Positions 44,100-54,679 of a stretch of DNA of 64,000 nucleotides are shown piece after piece. Under the pieces are notes generated by a model. It searched no databases. It was not told the origin of the DNA and saw nothing but the letters and a program-made list of their open reading frames with translations. Position numbers and translations under genes: made by a program. Every line of letters begins with the position of its first letter. Positions within the stretch are counted from its first letter, which is position 1. This stretch comes from Ascarosepion bandense (lineage: Eukaryota; Mollusca; Cephalopoda; Sepiida; Sepiidae): the NCBI GenBank assembly GCA_037127315.1, contig JBBBDQ010000230.1, positions 1,072,501 through 1,136,500 of the forward strand, in the 5' to 3' direction.

Positions 44100-44195
44100 C
44101 CAAAAAATAGGGTACTGTTGAGGATCGAACTTAGACGTAATGCTCTGCGATACAAGATGTTGTTCATTATCTGCAAAGTGTTAACATCATGCGCT
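44100..44195 (-). repeat. tRNA-derived fragment
   Basis: Minus strand carries CTTTGCAGATAATGAACAAC and, 45 bp on, AAGTTCGATCC, a B-box. No paired acceptor stem. Confidence 0.4.
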
Positions 44196-44259
44196 TTATA
44201 ATTAACCAGGTTTTTTGAATTAACAATGTTATCCTTACTTAATCATTACATTCATCCTT

Positions 44260-44780
44260 CAAGCCTATATAGGAAAATCGTCCGGCAATCTATAAAATAC
44301 GGAGACAATTTAATGTGAAAATTCCTCACAATTAGCAAACCTTGTCACGCATTCTTTTTGTTATCTACTGAAAATGAAAAAGAATAGGATTTTTGCTTGC
44401 AAGGGATTAATATCAGCGTTGCAGCCTATACAGGCTAATTAGACGCATCGTGTAAATGCATTGCTAATGAGCTTGCTTGAGAAATGCAATGGGAATCAGA
44501 AAGAAGGACTTTGCGCACAGTCCGGAAGTAATACGATCATTACTGACACAAGAGTGTAATTACGTGCATAATGTAGATTCATTGTTAATGGTTTTATTAG
44601 AGAAATAAAACTGAAAATAAAGGGAGAATGGCTTGTTTGTGATTTAATGCATGCGTAACTTAAGGATTAAAGCAATTATATGAATTATGTAAACGAGTCG
44701 TTAACTTATACTACATTAATGCATTGTGTACACCACTCATTCAGAAATGAATCAAGAAGGAACCATTTAGGCATGTCTTA
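44260..44780. repeat. Degenerate repeat of about 120-135 bp
   Basis: GTAAATGCATTGCTAATGAG (44,453), GTAGATTCATTGTTAATGG (44,574) and CTACATTAATGCATTG (44,709) recur with similar following sequence (AGAAATGCAA / AGAAATAAAA / AGAAATGAAT). Old tandem repeat, weakly supported. Confidence 0.35.
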
Positions 44781-44889
44781 GTCTTCGAAATACTGCAAGA
44801 TCTATTGAAAACATACTTGTGCAATAGAAATTTATTGTAAATTATTTTCTTGATAAAATGGATATATTTCTAATCATTTCACTCCATGA

Positions 44890-45060
44890 TTTTTTTAATC
44901 ATTTCACCCAAGTAATGCGGTAACGCCACTGATGGTCAGGCGGTTATATAAAAGAGTTGAAGTATTAGGCAGGAGGAGAGTGAAGAAGAAGACGAACCAG
45001 CTATAAGAGGTGAAAGAGAATGTGCCAGAGAATGATGTAAACACAGGAGTGAAGACAGTT
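44890..45060 (-). mobile_element. CR1/jockey-like LINE 3' end
   Basis: TTTTTTTAATCATTTCACCC is the inverse of the LINE tail. It is followed by the inverted UTR (CGCCACTGATGGTCAGGCGG), matching the 47.4 kb copy. A second TCATTTCACTCC just upstream at 44,873 may be a duplicated tail. Confidence 0.65.
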
Positions 45061-45555
45061 GCAAAGGCAGAGAGAAAGGAAAAGAACAGGATACACGGGA
45101 TGTTGCAGAAAAGAGCTGGAGTTAAGTGGATTAGAGATGAGAATAGACTTTGTATTTAAATTCCTGGAAGTTATAGCCGTGAAGAAAGCAAGTATATATA
45201 AGGGAGTTTCACAGGCGGGAAGTGCGAGAAAAGAATCTGATGGAATAGAATTGTCGCTTGCGTTTGGTTGATCTAACTGTAAAAGGGTGAGACCTTATTG
45301 TCAGTCTGGTTGCCCGAGTAAATTCTTGTGGAGGGTAAAAAACGTCACCAAGACGCAAGCAATTAGTGAGAATAAAAGAAACTTTTTAAAAAAAATTGGT
45401 TTTTGAGAAAGGACAATAAAAGAACAGTTTTATAAAATCGAAAACGACGATTAAATTCACATTTAAATTTTTGAAGATCAGTAAAGCAAATGAGCAGAAT
45501 TGAGTTTTACAGAAATGAAATGAAATCAGACAGAATAGGATTTTCAAGTACTAAT
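45061..45555. other. No feature recognised
   Basis: Purine-rich (AAAGGCAGAGAGAAAGG), possibly the upstream part of the minus-strand LINE. Short ORFs are motif-free. Confidence 0.4.
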
Positions 45556-45559
45556 GAAG

Positions 45560-46030
45560 GCATATTTTATATTCTGTTCATTCTTCCCATCAGTGATCAT
45601 GGCTCTTCTCAACTTCCTATTGTTGTAACTCTTCGCATTGAATACATACATAGTTTCAAATTGCCTAGCTTGTTAAATATGTAACTCGAAGTTTATCTCC
45701 GCTCTTTTTACATTCAATATCTCCTGTGATAATTTAATTCTCCAAGCCTTCTTTCCTCAATATATAAAGATTTTGATTGTGTTTTTTCTGATTCTAAGTT
45801 CCCTTTCGATCATCTTTCCTAAACATTTCCTCATTGCTCACCTATTTTATTTACAGCAACATTCCCATAGCGACAACCCTTTGTCTCAAGTCTTCTCTTC
45901 AACTGTGAGAAGATTGTGTAGCGTTCATTGCCAGAGAATTTTTATTACTCATTTATTACTGTTTTCGTTGTTTGCAGTTGAATTTCCATGGTTTTTAATA
46001 CGTTATTACTTCATTGGAAGTATCTTTTGT
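45560..46030 (-). pseudogene. RTE-like LINE C-terminal fragment
   Basis: Nucleotide similarity to the 23.58-24.06 kb LINE end in the same orientation: GTGATCATGGCTCTTCTC for GGCGATCATGGCTTCCCA, CTCCAAGCCTTCTTTCCTCA, TTCCCTTTCGATCATCTTTC and CTTTCCTAAACATTTCCTCA. No open frame. Heavily decayed. Confidence 0.6.
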
Positions 46031-46104
46031 TATTCCATTGCGTTTTCCGAATTTTGCTTTATTTTTAACGCCATGTAACATTTGTACGTAAGTGAATGCA
46101 ACTA

Positions 46105-46350
46105 ATTTAACTGAAATTCGAGCTGAGTTCGAATTCTATTTGAATTAGTTGCGTTCAATTACGCACAAAAACCGTTGGGAAAGTGTCGAATAACTGAACA
46201 GATTTGGCTCTTTAGCCTTGGAAGTCAACCAGTCTACCGCAGAAAGTAATGGCAATCAATTGCGGGAAAATGTCCTGCCCAGTCAGACATGTCTCTTTCA
46301 AGACATGATCACCCAAGCGTATATCATGTATGGGACTAAAATGACTGACT
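46105..46350 (+). mobile_element. tRNA-derived SINE, 5'-truncated
   Basis: Starts within the B-box region (GAGCTGAGTTCGAATTC), then GTTGCGTTCAATTACGCACA, CTCTTTAGCCTTGGAAG, AGTCTACCGCAGAAAGTAAT and the 3' hairpin CATGTCTCTTTCAAGACATG, ending at ATGACTGACTGA. Confidence 0.75.
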
Positions 46351-47125
46351 GAATATTTTAGAATAATAATGATATTACTATAAAATAAAATAAACAATAA
46401 TGGAAAAGTGATTGTTAATGGTCAGGAATTAATGAAAATACTACATACAAAACAAGGTAATTAGTTTTATATTTTTTGTTTGCTTTCAGATTTCTATATT
46501 ATCTTTTTTCCGATTATTGTTTGAAAACTACTAAAATTAATCTACCTTTCGTGACTTTCTGAAAATACAATAATCACGACATTAGCAAAACATTTTTACT
46601 CATCCAAGATATATTATTTGTTGGGGTGACTCAGGCCTTTCCTTTTTCTCCTTTTTTTTGCTCCTTCTGCTAGGAGTTAAACAGTAAGACTTGTATATAG
46701 AAACTTCATTAGTAATGCTATATTTCCTCTTAAGAATAAAACCACATTTTTTACCATTCAAATAAGCCTCGACTGCAAATAACACACTGAAGCCTCAAAA
46801 AACAAAAAATTAAATCAGTATACCTATCTTGAGTGGCACTTGACACTTCTATCGGGTTGACAAGAGTTAAAAAATGAAGTGGGAGAGTGTAAATAGAGTA
46901 TAGGGTTGGAATTTTTTTATATTAATAAGCGGATTGGGTGGGATCATACGGATGTGCGAGTAAGCGAATTCTAGACATTGATTTTAACATCTAAAACTTC
47001 AGAAATTTCTACTCTTATACCGACTGTATTTTTGACTTCAAAATAACATCATTCCGTTTAATATTGTGATATCAGTCCTCTCGGTGAGGCTTAGAATAAA
47101 AAAACCTTTGCAGAGGTGGTTGTCC
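46351..47125. other. No feature recognised
   Basis: AT-rich unique sequence; the ORF at 46,600-46,785 on the minus strand has no motif. Confidence 0.45.
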
Positions 47126-47129
47126 CTCC

Positions 47130-47478
47130 TAAAGAAGCAATCTACCAATCTACTCCTGCAGCTTCGTCTCTCGCACTTCCCGCCTGTGGAACTCACTCCC
47201 GTATTCTTGCTTTCCTGACGGCTACAACCTCCAGAAATTTAAATGCAAAGTTAATACTCATCGATTAACCACTGGCCTCTAGCTCTCTCCCCTCCCCTGT
47301 ATAACCTTCCATTTCTCTCCGCCTATGTATCTGTCATCGCACCTGCTTTCTATTGTTCCTTTCTAAGTAGGTTGTACTCCTCACTCTTTTCTAATTAATC
47401 TTTTTACATTTATGTAACCCCCTGCACATCAGTGGGCGTTTCTGCCTTGCTCGGGGTGAAATGATTAAAAAAAAAAAA
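47130..47478 (+). pseudogene. CR1/jockey-like LINE 3' end
   Basis: Encodes SFVSRTSRLWNSLPYSCFPD and GYNLQKFKCKVNTHRLTTGL before a TAG near 47,279, the last 40 residues of the LINE polymerase. The UTR and tail TTGCTCGGGGTGAAATGATT plus a 15 bp A-run follow. Only this 3' end was inserted. Confidence 0.85.
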
Positions 47479-47489
47479 AAATCTTCTTT

Positions 47490-47965
47490 TATGCTCCGTG
47501 TCCCAGCTGGATGTAGGCGATCATGGCTCTTCATTTCCCATTACCTCTTGTTGTTCTTAATATATATTGTCCTGATTTCTCCAAAACCTGGCATCTATTT
47601 GTTTAAGTCGATCAAGTATGTTACGCGCTGTTTATTCTGTTTTCCGTTACCTCTACCCTATCTGTGTGTATCAGATTCTTCAAGACCTTTCTCATTGAGG
47701 GTCCCAGATACTTCAGCTATCTCTTCATGTTGTTAACTATAGGGTTGTTTTTTGTTCCCATTCAATTCAAAACCCTCTGATTGCTCACATGATCAGATCA
47801 TGGTATTCTCAGCGTCCTTCGATAGAACCACCTTTCTATTACTTAGTGCCTTTACATCATCTTTAAGAAAATTGTCCAGAAGGACAGATATAATGAAGCA
47901 GTCCAGTATACGTTTCGTTGTTTCCAAACAAATTTTCCCGTTTCCAGAGTTAAATATTAAAAACA
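47490..47965 (-). pseudogene. RTE-like LINE C-terminal fragment
   Basis: Matches the end of the 23.6 kb LINE (GATGTAGGCGATCATGGCTC, GGCATCTATTTG for GGCCACCTGCTC-like, ATCAGATTCTTCAAGACCTT, CTCACATGATCAGATCATGG). It starts about 10 bp after the A-tail of the plus-strand CR1-like copy, so two unrelated LINE 3' ends meet tail to tail. Confidence 0.7.
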
Positions 47966-48134
47966 ACTAATTTTGCTATTAACACATTCACCGAAAATTA
48001 AAGCAAGGAAGCCTGGCGGTGATGGCCAGTTTGGGAAAAGTAGGAAATTGTAATTACCCCGAAATAAATGACTACGCAGTTTGATCGGATACTCAGCAGT
48101 ATAAACTACTTTAAAAGATAAACTCAACAATCTA

Positions 48135-48848
48135 AACTTATTTATAAATGGAACTTTGTCTGTCTGTGTATGTGTCTGTGTGTGCGTGTGTCCGTTACCT
48201 ATAGACTCCGAAACGGCTGAACCTATTTTCTTGAAAATTTACACAGTTGTACTATAGGCGTCTGCGAGTGTTCTTAGCTAGGTTTTGTGTCGAGGTACCC
48301 CCGATAAATATCGAAAATCGATAATCGTAAAAAGTCGGGTTATAGAAAGAGTGGTCCGATTTTGATCAAATTTGATGCACTCATAAACAAAGACATAAGA
48401 AATGATATTCAGAATTTTCAAGGTTACAGTTCTTTCAGTAGTGCTGAAAATCGATAATATATATAAAAAGCATGTGTGTCTGTTTATCTTCCTGTATGTC
48501 TGTATTTTTTCAGTCCTTTTAATTTAGTTTTTGCTTCGGGTTTGGCTCTAAGTAGGTATAATTGTAGTTCTCAGTCTCAGTCATGATACCGTTTACTCAA
48601 AGGATTTATTTAACCTTCAAAATTCAGTTTACGACGACACAAACTTATTTGATATCGATACCAGGAAATCAAAATTTGACTTACATCCATTCATTTTTCA
48701 TTCAGTCTAGGTTTCGCTTTAACTGGAAACAACTATTGCTTTTTAATCTTTCGTGTCAATGTCCAAAGAGTCTGGGGCTCCAGGCCCATGGATTAGTTTT
48801 AAAGCTTTGCATTAAACACGAGCAACGCCGGGCTATATTACTAGTAAT
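48135..48848 (-). mobile_element. 700 bp non-autonomous element, copy 2
   Basis: Inverse of 14,889-15,592 over its full length: TTATAAATGGAACTTTGTCT at the left, GACTCCGAAACGGCTGAACC, CACTCATAAACAAAGACATA, and GCAACGCCGGGCTATATTAC then TAGTA at the right. Identity about 85-90 percent by eye. Only small indels and microsatellite length differ. Confidence 0.75.
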
Positions 48849-49138
48849 CAATACAAGTGTAGCTAGCCGTCAAATCTACCGACAAAATGTTTGAGAGTAT
48901 TTTTAATATGTATGCATATAAGTATTTTTTCAACAGCTATCACTTCTGCAATTTACTCGTTACTATATAGTAATGATTTGAATTCTCCCGGTGACTGGCG
49001 TGTGTTTACACTGCATATAAATAACAGGCTAAAAGTTCTTCTCTATCATTCCATGCGACTATGGCTTAGGTAGTAGGGGCTCAGACTGACACCAGATCGG
49101 CGAGTTTCAATCCTAGCTGGAAGCAAGTAGAAATCTAG

Positions 49139-49182
49139 CTACGCTGATGAGCTGTGATACCGCGAAACAAGCTTTAATGTGG
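49139..49182 (+). ncRNA. Hammerhead ribozyme, cleavage site lost
   Basis: Stem I CUACG with UGUGG (five pairs, two of them G-U), CUGAUGA (49,144-49,150), stem II GCUGU-GAU-ACCGC with one mismatch, GAAA. The cleavage triplet reads UAA where GUC is expected. Confidence 0.7.
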
Positions 49183-49451
49183 ATGACTAATGTATTATAC
49201 TTTCATTACGATTCAGCACTCTAGAGAGGTAAAGTTTAAAAACTGTTACCAGTTCTGCGATTTACGTGAAACTCTTCAGGTAATTAATTGAGTTCTCTCC
49301 CGGTGATTCGTGTGTGTATACTCTGCATATATATAACACGCTAAAATTTTCCCTCTCTCATTTCATGCACCTATGGTTTAGGTAATAGGGACTCCGACTG
49401 ACACCAGATCGGTCGAGTTTCTATCCCTGCTGGAAACAAGCGAAAATCTAG

Positions 49452-49495
49452 CCACAGTAATGAGCTCTGATACAGCAAAACAGGCTTGTATGTGC
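49452..49495 (+). ncRNA. Hammerhead ribozyme, core mutated
   Basis: CUGAUGA has become GUAAUGA and GAAA has become AAAA. Stem III ACA/UGU with GGCU loop and the triplet GUA are kept; stem I CCACA/UGUGC keeps four pairs. Predicted inactive. Confidence 0.65.
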
Positions 49496-49621
49496 ATGAC
49501 TAATAGATATATATGCGGTGTAAATATAGAAGAATCCAAAGGAGTATCCTGTACATACAGTGGTAGGATAACTCTCTAAGAGAGCTCTAAATATATATGT
49601 ATATAAATATTTAGAGAGCAA

Positions 49622-49826
49622 ATATAAGAAAAAATTTAGGCAGACGCGTTATTTCATTGTAAATCAGAAGTTTGGGCCTATTTGAGGCGAAATATCATCA
49701 GCTTCCGTTTTTATGGTACTGAAGATTTTCTTTACAATAAAGACGGAAGGTGATGATGGTTCGCCTGAAATAGGCCATACTTCCGATTTATCATGAAATA
49801 ACGTGTCTGCCTGAATTTTTCTTATA
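49622..49826. mobile_element. Foldback of 205 bp
   Basis: Arms 49,622-49,713 and 49,736-49,826 are inverted copies with about ten mismatches (GCAGACGCGTTATTTCAT against ATGAAATAACGTGTCTGC; GCTTCCGTTTTTA against AAAGACGGAAGG). Only about 22 bp lies between them. The right end joins (TA)n. The minus ORF at 49,664-49,849 is the hairpin translated. Confidence 0.8.
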
Positions 49827-49849
49827 TATATATATATATATATACTCAA

Positions 49850-50180
49850 CGGTATTTATTATAATAGAGACAATATATATATTTCTCCCTAACCGATAAT
49901 ATACTTATTGCAAAAAAATAAAATATTAAGGCACTGTTAAATAGCAACAGCTTTCATAACTAGTAAAAGAATTAACTGAGTTGACTCTGTCACCCTATTG
50001 TCTCAGTAATGAACTGATCCGAAGCGGCCTCACTACTGTCTCTCTAATGAATATATATATACAAATAATTAAACAACAGTCTTTATTATAACAGTGATAT
50101 TGAGTAATCAATTCGTTTTATACGGCTTATCAACCTTTTCTCTTCCTAAACGTATATGCTGCATGTATTCTTCCTATTTG
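49850..50180. other. No feature recognised
   Basis: AT-rich; CACCCTATTGTCTCAGTAAT and a similar CACTACTGTCTCTCTAATGA are spaced 40 bp apart. Confidence 0.4.
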
Positions 50181-50183
50181 TTG

Positions 50184-50270
<87 letters not shown>
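50184..50270. repeat. (TA)n(TG)n microsatellite
   Basis: TA with one CATA step, then about 36 bp of TG. Confidence 0.95.
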
Positions 50271-50274
<4 letters not shown>

Positions 50275-50920
50275 GGAAATTAACGAAGATTAACGAAATG
50301 ATCTTTAAACAACCGGCAATTTGGAATGATTTGTTGAACATTATTTTTCAACAAATTAAATATTCGGTTTATAATCAAACAGTATTATATATCTATTTCT
50401 ACCGGCCTGATTATTTTCGTAACAAAAATTTATGGTAAATAATTAGGCCTGTAGAAATAAATATATAATACTGTTTTATTATAAACAGAATATCTACTTA
50501 AATACGAGTATCTATCAAAAATAACGTTTAAACAAATCATTTCAAATTGTCGGTTGCTTAAAGAACATTTCGTTAATCTTCGATAATTTCCGTAACATGT
50601 TTACATTTGTTGATATTACGATACATTTCAGTGAGATATGGTTATTACGATGAATCGAAAGTTGTGTTATATAAGCTTAAATTGACTTCGTTTAGACAGT
50701 AGGTCATTCGTGGTTGAGAGGTCTAAGACGCGTCAGATCAATTTGTGGCTTCCCTTAGGTTCGCATCCTGTCGAATGATACACCTTTTCGTAACAAAAAC
50801 CTATCGTAAATAAATAAAAATAAATATATAATAATGTTGGATTATAAACAGAATGTCTATTTAAATACGTGTATCGATCAAAAACAATGTTCAAACAAAT
50901 CATTTCAAATAAATATATAT
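50270..50920 (+). mobile_element. tRNA-Leu-like element with repeated ends, plus inverted copy
   Basis: 50,445-50,920 is the same family as 3,233-3,747 in plus orientation: a repeat (AACAGAATATCTACTTAAAT), a middle with TAACATGTTTACATTTGTT, a tRNA-like 50,703-50,779, and the repeat again (AACAGAATGTCTATTTAAAT). 50,270-50,415 is an inverted copy of the first part, making a hairpin of about 150 bp arms. The tRNA-like piece has a perfect 7 bp acceptor stem TCATTCG/CGAATGA, a Leu-type D arm (GGTTGAGAGGTCTAAGACGC) and B-box GGTTCGCATCC, but a poor anticodon stem, so a functional tRNA is unlikely. Confidence 0.65.
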
Positions 50921-50949
50921 GTATATAATGTATTGAGGCAGTAGATAAT

Positions 50950-51500
50950 TATTTCTAAACATATATCGTTAAATATAACAATCAGTGTATGTCTAATATG
51001 TTTAATCATTAGCGGTTCTAAACATCCTATTTTGGCTTTAATTTCTGGTGAAATTAAAAAATTGTCCAACACTTAGAGATTTTCTTAATACGCTGGCTTG
51101 CATGAGTCATCTTCAGAGTGGTGTCAGGGACGTTAACATAAAGACATTCACCATCAAAGATGATATTCTTGCGTTGGCATGAAACATTACTATGCGACGA
51201 TAACAGTCATCAAATAGCAGACGCATGTCGTAAATTAGTTATGCGTTTCTATAATGTCATACCACGTAAGAGACGGAAATGTTAACAACAATAGAACTAT
51301 ATGTCTAAATGCATTGTAATATGTGGTGACTACATTGAAATGTGATTTTATTGAGTGTGGGTTGCTTTGATTTAATATATGGACAATTTTTTCTTTATTT
51401 TCATCAGAAATTTAAGCCAGAATAGGATGTTTAAAACGGCTCATGATTAAACATAACATATATTCATTGTCTGTTACATTTAACAATATATATATATATA
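50950..51500. mobile_element. Foldback of about 540 bp
   Basis: Arms at about 50,950-51,065 and 51,375-51,490 are inverted copies (AACATCCTATTTTGGCTTTA with TTAAGCCAGAATAGGATGTT; TATATCGTTAAATATAACAA with TGTTACATTTAACAATATAT). The 310 bp centre has no ORF. The right arm runs into (TA)n at 51,485-51,511. Confidence 0.7.
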
Positions 51501-51529
51501 TATATATATCGATAATAAGTTTGTCAGTT

Positions 51530-51811
51530 TTTAATGTTTTATAGGTCCTGAAAGATCTCGATATATTTTTAAATGAGATCCGATATAACTGTTGTCTTTA
51601 TAATAATAATCCACCTGAAAATCTAAACTGCAGAGAACCAGTATCGTTTAGGATTTTATCTTCTTTGAAGAACTGTGTTCCTCAACTCTCCAAATTCTTA
51701 AACATATACCACCAAAACTTGAACAGAAGATTGACCTTACACCTTTCGCAAAACCGTTCCATTCGATCTTATTTAAACACACATCGAGATGTTCCAGTAT
51801 CTTCTATATAT

Positions 51812-51846
<35 letters not shown>
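51530..51846. other. Short open stretch ending in (TA)n
   Basis: The 51,665-51,847 frame stays open upstream to about 51,530 with ordinary composition (NCREPVSFRILSSLKNCVPQ), but no family is recognised. (TA)n occupies 51,806-51,846. Confidence 0.3.
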
Positions 51847-51850
<4 letters not shown>

Positions 51851-52086
51851 TAAATTAAAAGTACATTGCGACACGGAAATTTTTATGTTTAGAGATAGAA
51901 TCTCGTCATCAGGCAATTTTGGATGTTGGTTGTGAAAATGATATCCATTTAGATACAAAAAAACAATCGGTTTGCTGTTTATGTATGTGGAAAATTATAA
52001 AATTTATGCGTGTTCCTTTTAAGTAATCAGAATAAAGTTTCACTTTGAAATTTGGCCAGTACCCTATCGAAATATAATTGGTATCT

Positions 52087-52275
52087 AATGGAAACAAATA
52101 AAACACTCACATTAAAGTGGAAATTTCTAAAAGAAGCTAAAACATGTAAGTCTTTAAACGACCCATGCTCGAAAAAATATATATAAAAAATCACTTAAGA
52201 AAAAATCTATTAAATAAAGGTAATGAAATAAATCCCATATGTAGACATTGCAAAATATTCACCTTAGAATATTGA
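52087..52275 (+). pseudogene. Penelope-like element fragment (linker before GIY-YIG)
   Basis: First METNKTLTLKWKFLKEAKTC with NDPC, then after a frameshift LLNKGNEINPICRHCKIFTL and a stop at 52,273. Known Penelope-like and related proteins have WKILKKCKPY..C..C followed by LLNKRSEI...CRHRNKF, a Cys/His cluster next to the nuclease domain. Two or more frameshifts. No continuation on either side. Confidence 0.55.
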
Positions 52276-52279
52276 TAAA

Positions 52280-53240
52280 AAACGTTATATTATATTAATT
52301 AACATTCATATACCCAATAATTTTCTCAAGGAAACTAATAATTGATGAAATATTAAAATAAAATAAGTAAATTGGTATATAATTTTGTTTATAATAAATA
52401 AATAGCTATTAGAAAGATGAGATAATGATAGCACGAAGTAAATTAGAATGAAACATAAAAATGTAATTTATAAGCTAAAGGATTGGGAAAAATTATGATA
52501 TAAAACGTAATGATAAGAAGAGTAAATTTATTCAAAACCCTCTTTAAGTTTGAATAAAAATATGAACAGTTTTCATTTTTTTTTCGTTTTCTATCCATGG
52601 CTTTGACAACGATATTTGAGTGAAAGAAAGTAAAGAGTAACAGATAAGGCAAGCATTTGAATTCCCTTCGACGACTGCGTTTTCTATTTCCACATTTTTT
52701 TTTTCGCCGATGAAATTATTGCAGGTTTCATATCTGCAAGAATAATCATCACTATTTTTTTTAATTGTTTTGAGCAATTAATGCTTATTTCTAGGGAGAG
52801 ACTCGCCTATCATGATATGCAAATTTCTGTCAATGTTTAGATTTCCACTGAGCATTTATTGTTTATTTCTCCTATAAAAAAGAAATTAAAAAATACAAAC
52901 GAAAATTGATATTTTTCGTTTTCTTTTCCATTGTTTACAAGAACATAAAACAGATCTTTACTGCTTTTTAGTGCGAATGGCCTCAGCATAACGCTCGTTT
53001 CTTAAGCAAATGATTTTTAAATTTATTACTCTTCGAAAGGAAAACAAAAAGAAATAAAAACATAATTACAAATTTTCTTGCGTCTTAACTCACTGCTATT
53101 TAAAGGAGTGTTCAAGTCTTCCAGAATTATTTAGATTTATAAATATACTTATTCGAGTCGTATACTTTTTAAACTTTAAAGACTGACTAAAAATATGTTA
53201 GTCTAATATATGTGTTATACCACGAGTGACGAGATGGATT
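52280..53240. other. No feature recognised
   Basis: Very AT-rich unique sequence; overlapping minus-strand ORFs at 52,443-52,777 have no motif. Confidence 0.5.
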
Positions 53241-53535
53241 CGCACTATAATGAAAATAAAATGGTTCGTTTGTTAATACTGCACAATAACATGTGCATCA
53301 AATGAACTGTTCTGGTGTCCAGTTTTTCTGCTCTCTTCCCCATGCTAAGTCTCTTCTTATTGGCTGGCAGAAGCAAAGGACACCTGGCTACCTTGTAAAA
53401 TTTTGCTAAGTAATAATAACAAAAAATCATTCTATTTTCATTTAGAATTATCCATTTAGTAATAAATACAAAAATAGTATGAAATACATCATTTAAAAAA
53501 AAACTGGGGCGGCTTAATAAATATGGTTGGTAGTG
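53241..53535. mobile_element. TA-targeting MITE, copy 3, rearranged
   Basis: Left half starts CACTA and jumps to GAAAATAAAATGGTTCGTTT. Right half is normal to GGCTTAATAAATATGGTTGG and TAGTG before TA-rich DNA. About 85 bp of foreign, GC-richer sequence (53,310-53,392) bounded by GGTGTCC and GGACACC replaces the centre. The 137-codon minus ORF at 53,245-53,658 runs through this and is not a gene. Confidence 0.7.
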
Positions 53536-54560
53536 TGTATATATAGTATATATATTATGCGTGGTCGACGGAGATTTTTCCAGAACATACACGCTTGGAA
53601 TAAAACTTAGCCTTGTACTACATCCCGCCATTTTGCGGAGGCCTTGCATAAATACCAAGACAGCAAAAGACGTGTTTAGCGGTCATCTGAGAGAACCCAA
53701 TAGTTATCTACAGTGGAACTTCCCTAATGCTGTATCTCTTTCTGAAAACCAAAAACAGTTTACGTCCCAATACTCATTACCTACGCCACGACACTCACTA
53801 CATTTTTTGTCATTCAATTAAAAAACTAAAGCATTTAAATTAAATATTACTACATTCAAATTAAATTATAAGTCATTTTATTTAAAAAAAAAACACTGCA
53901 ATATTCATATTATCGATATGAGATTTTGTAAAACTCATTAAAAATCCATTAAATTATCAAATTCATTGTCTAAATTAAATTCGCAGTTGCCTAAGAAAAG
54001 AGGAGTTCAGATGAACACTAAAAGAAGCAAACATGTAGTATCAATCTCTGTGGTACTAACGTAATAATTGCACAATTGAATTAGAATTAGCGAACTGTAA
54101 ATTAATTCTTAAATAGGATGCGTTACTTTTTAAATGAAATGTCTTGTTTTAAATTTAAATGCACTATTATTGAATTTCAGTGCAGTAATTTTTAGTTTAT
54201 AAGTTGAATGGCAAATTATGTAATTTTACGAAACCAGCAATTGTCTTTACCTCCCCAAATGATGACTAAAGAAAGTCGAAAGATTAGATCATATTTCTTG
54301 TAATTTACTTCCAAAACGAACTTCGGGATATTTTCTGAGTGTATTTCCTCGTTGTCAGAGAATGATTAATCATAACATAGAAAAGCTGATCATTAAAATT
54401 AATCGACACAAAATTTCTGTCTTTCTAAATAGCATTTGCCTTAACTAACATTCGCTGCTGAAATACATTGAATATATAATTGTCTGTTAAATTCTAACAT
54501 TGAGTTCTCATCGGATTACGATCATCATGGAATGAACCTTACAAATTAACAAGACTATTG

Positions 54561-54563
<3 letters not shown>
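53536..54563. other. No feature recognised
   Basis: The plus ORF at 53,561-53,821 has 86 codons and no motif. 53,820-54,500 is AT-rich unique DNA. Confidence 0.45.

Positions 54564-54593
<30 letters not shown>
54564..54593. repeat. (TA)n microsatellite
   Basis: 30 bp of TA. Confidence 0.95.
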
Positions 54594-54601
<8 letters not shown>

Positions 54602-54679
54602 GCATTTTACGTCTTCTGTTCAATCACTTCCTAGAAATTTAATTTTTTCACTTGCTTGATTTGTAATCTGCATCCTTGG

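Larger units (their letters stand above)
48925..49510 (+). mobile_element. Retrozyme-like tandem dimer (tRNA-like repeat with hammerheads)
   Basis: Two units, about 48,925-49,200 and 49,238-49,510, repeat leader (TTCTCCCGGTGA, TACACTGCATATA or TACTCTGCATATA), GCTAAAA, tRNA-like part (A-box-like TGGCTTAGGTAGTAGG; B-box-like GAGTTTCAATCC or GAGTTTCTATCC) and terminal hammerhead. Hammerhead starts are 313 bp apart. The first ribozyme has an intact core but a changed cleavage triplet; the second keeps GUA but has core mutations, so the dimer looks dead. Same orientation and order as the 0.5-1.1 kb dimer. Confidence 0.75.

Noticed and set aside
49690..49705. CTGATGA inside the foldback at 49.7 kb
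   Set aside because: No GAAA after a stem; it is part of a long hairpin arm.
50703..50779. Functional tRNA-Leu gene
   Set aside because: The acceptor stem and B-box are good but the anticodon stem does not pair, and the piece lies inside a repeated element.
51865..51912. CTGATGACGAGATTC on the minus strand as a hammerhead
   Set aside because: The hairpin is followed by TAAAC, so the GAAA core is missing, and no stem I partner is seen.
53245..53658. 137-codon minus-strand ORF
   Set aside because: It crosses a rearranged MITE and its insert and shows no protein family signature.
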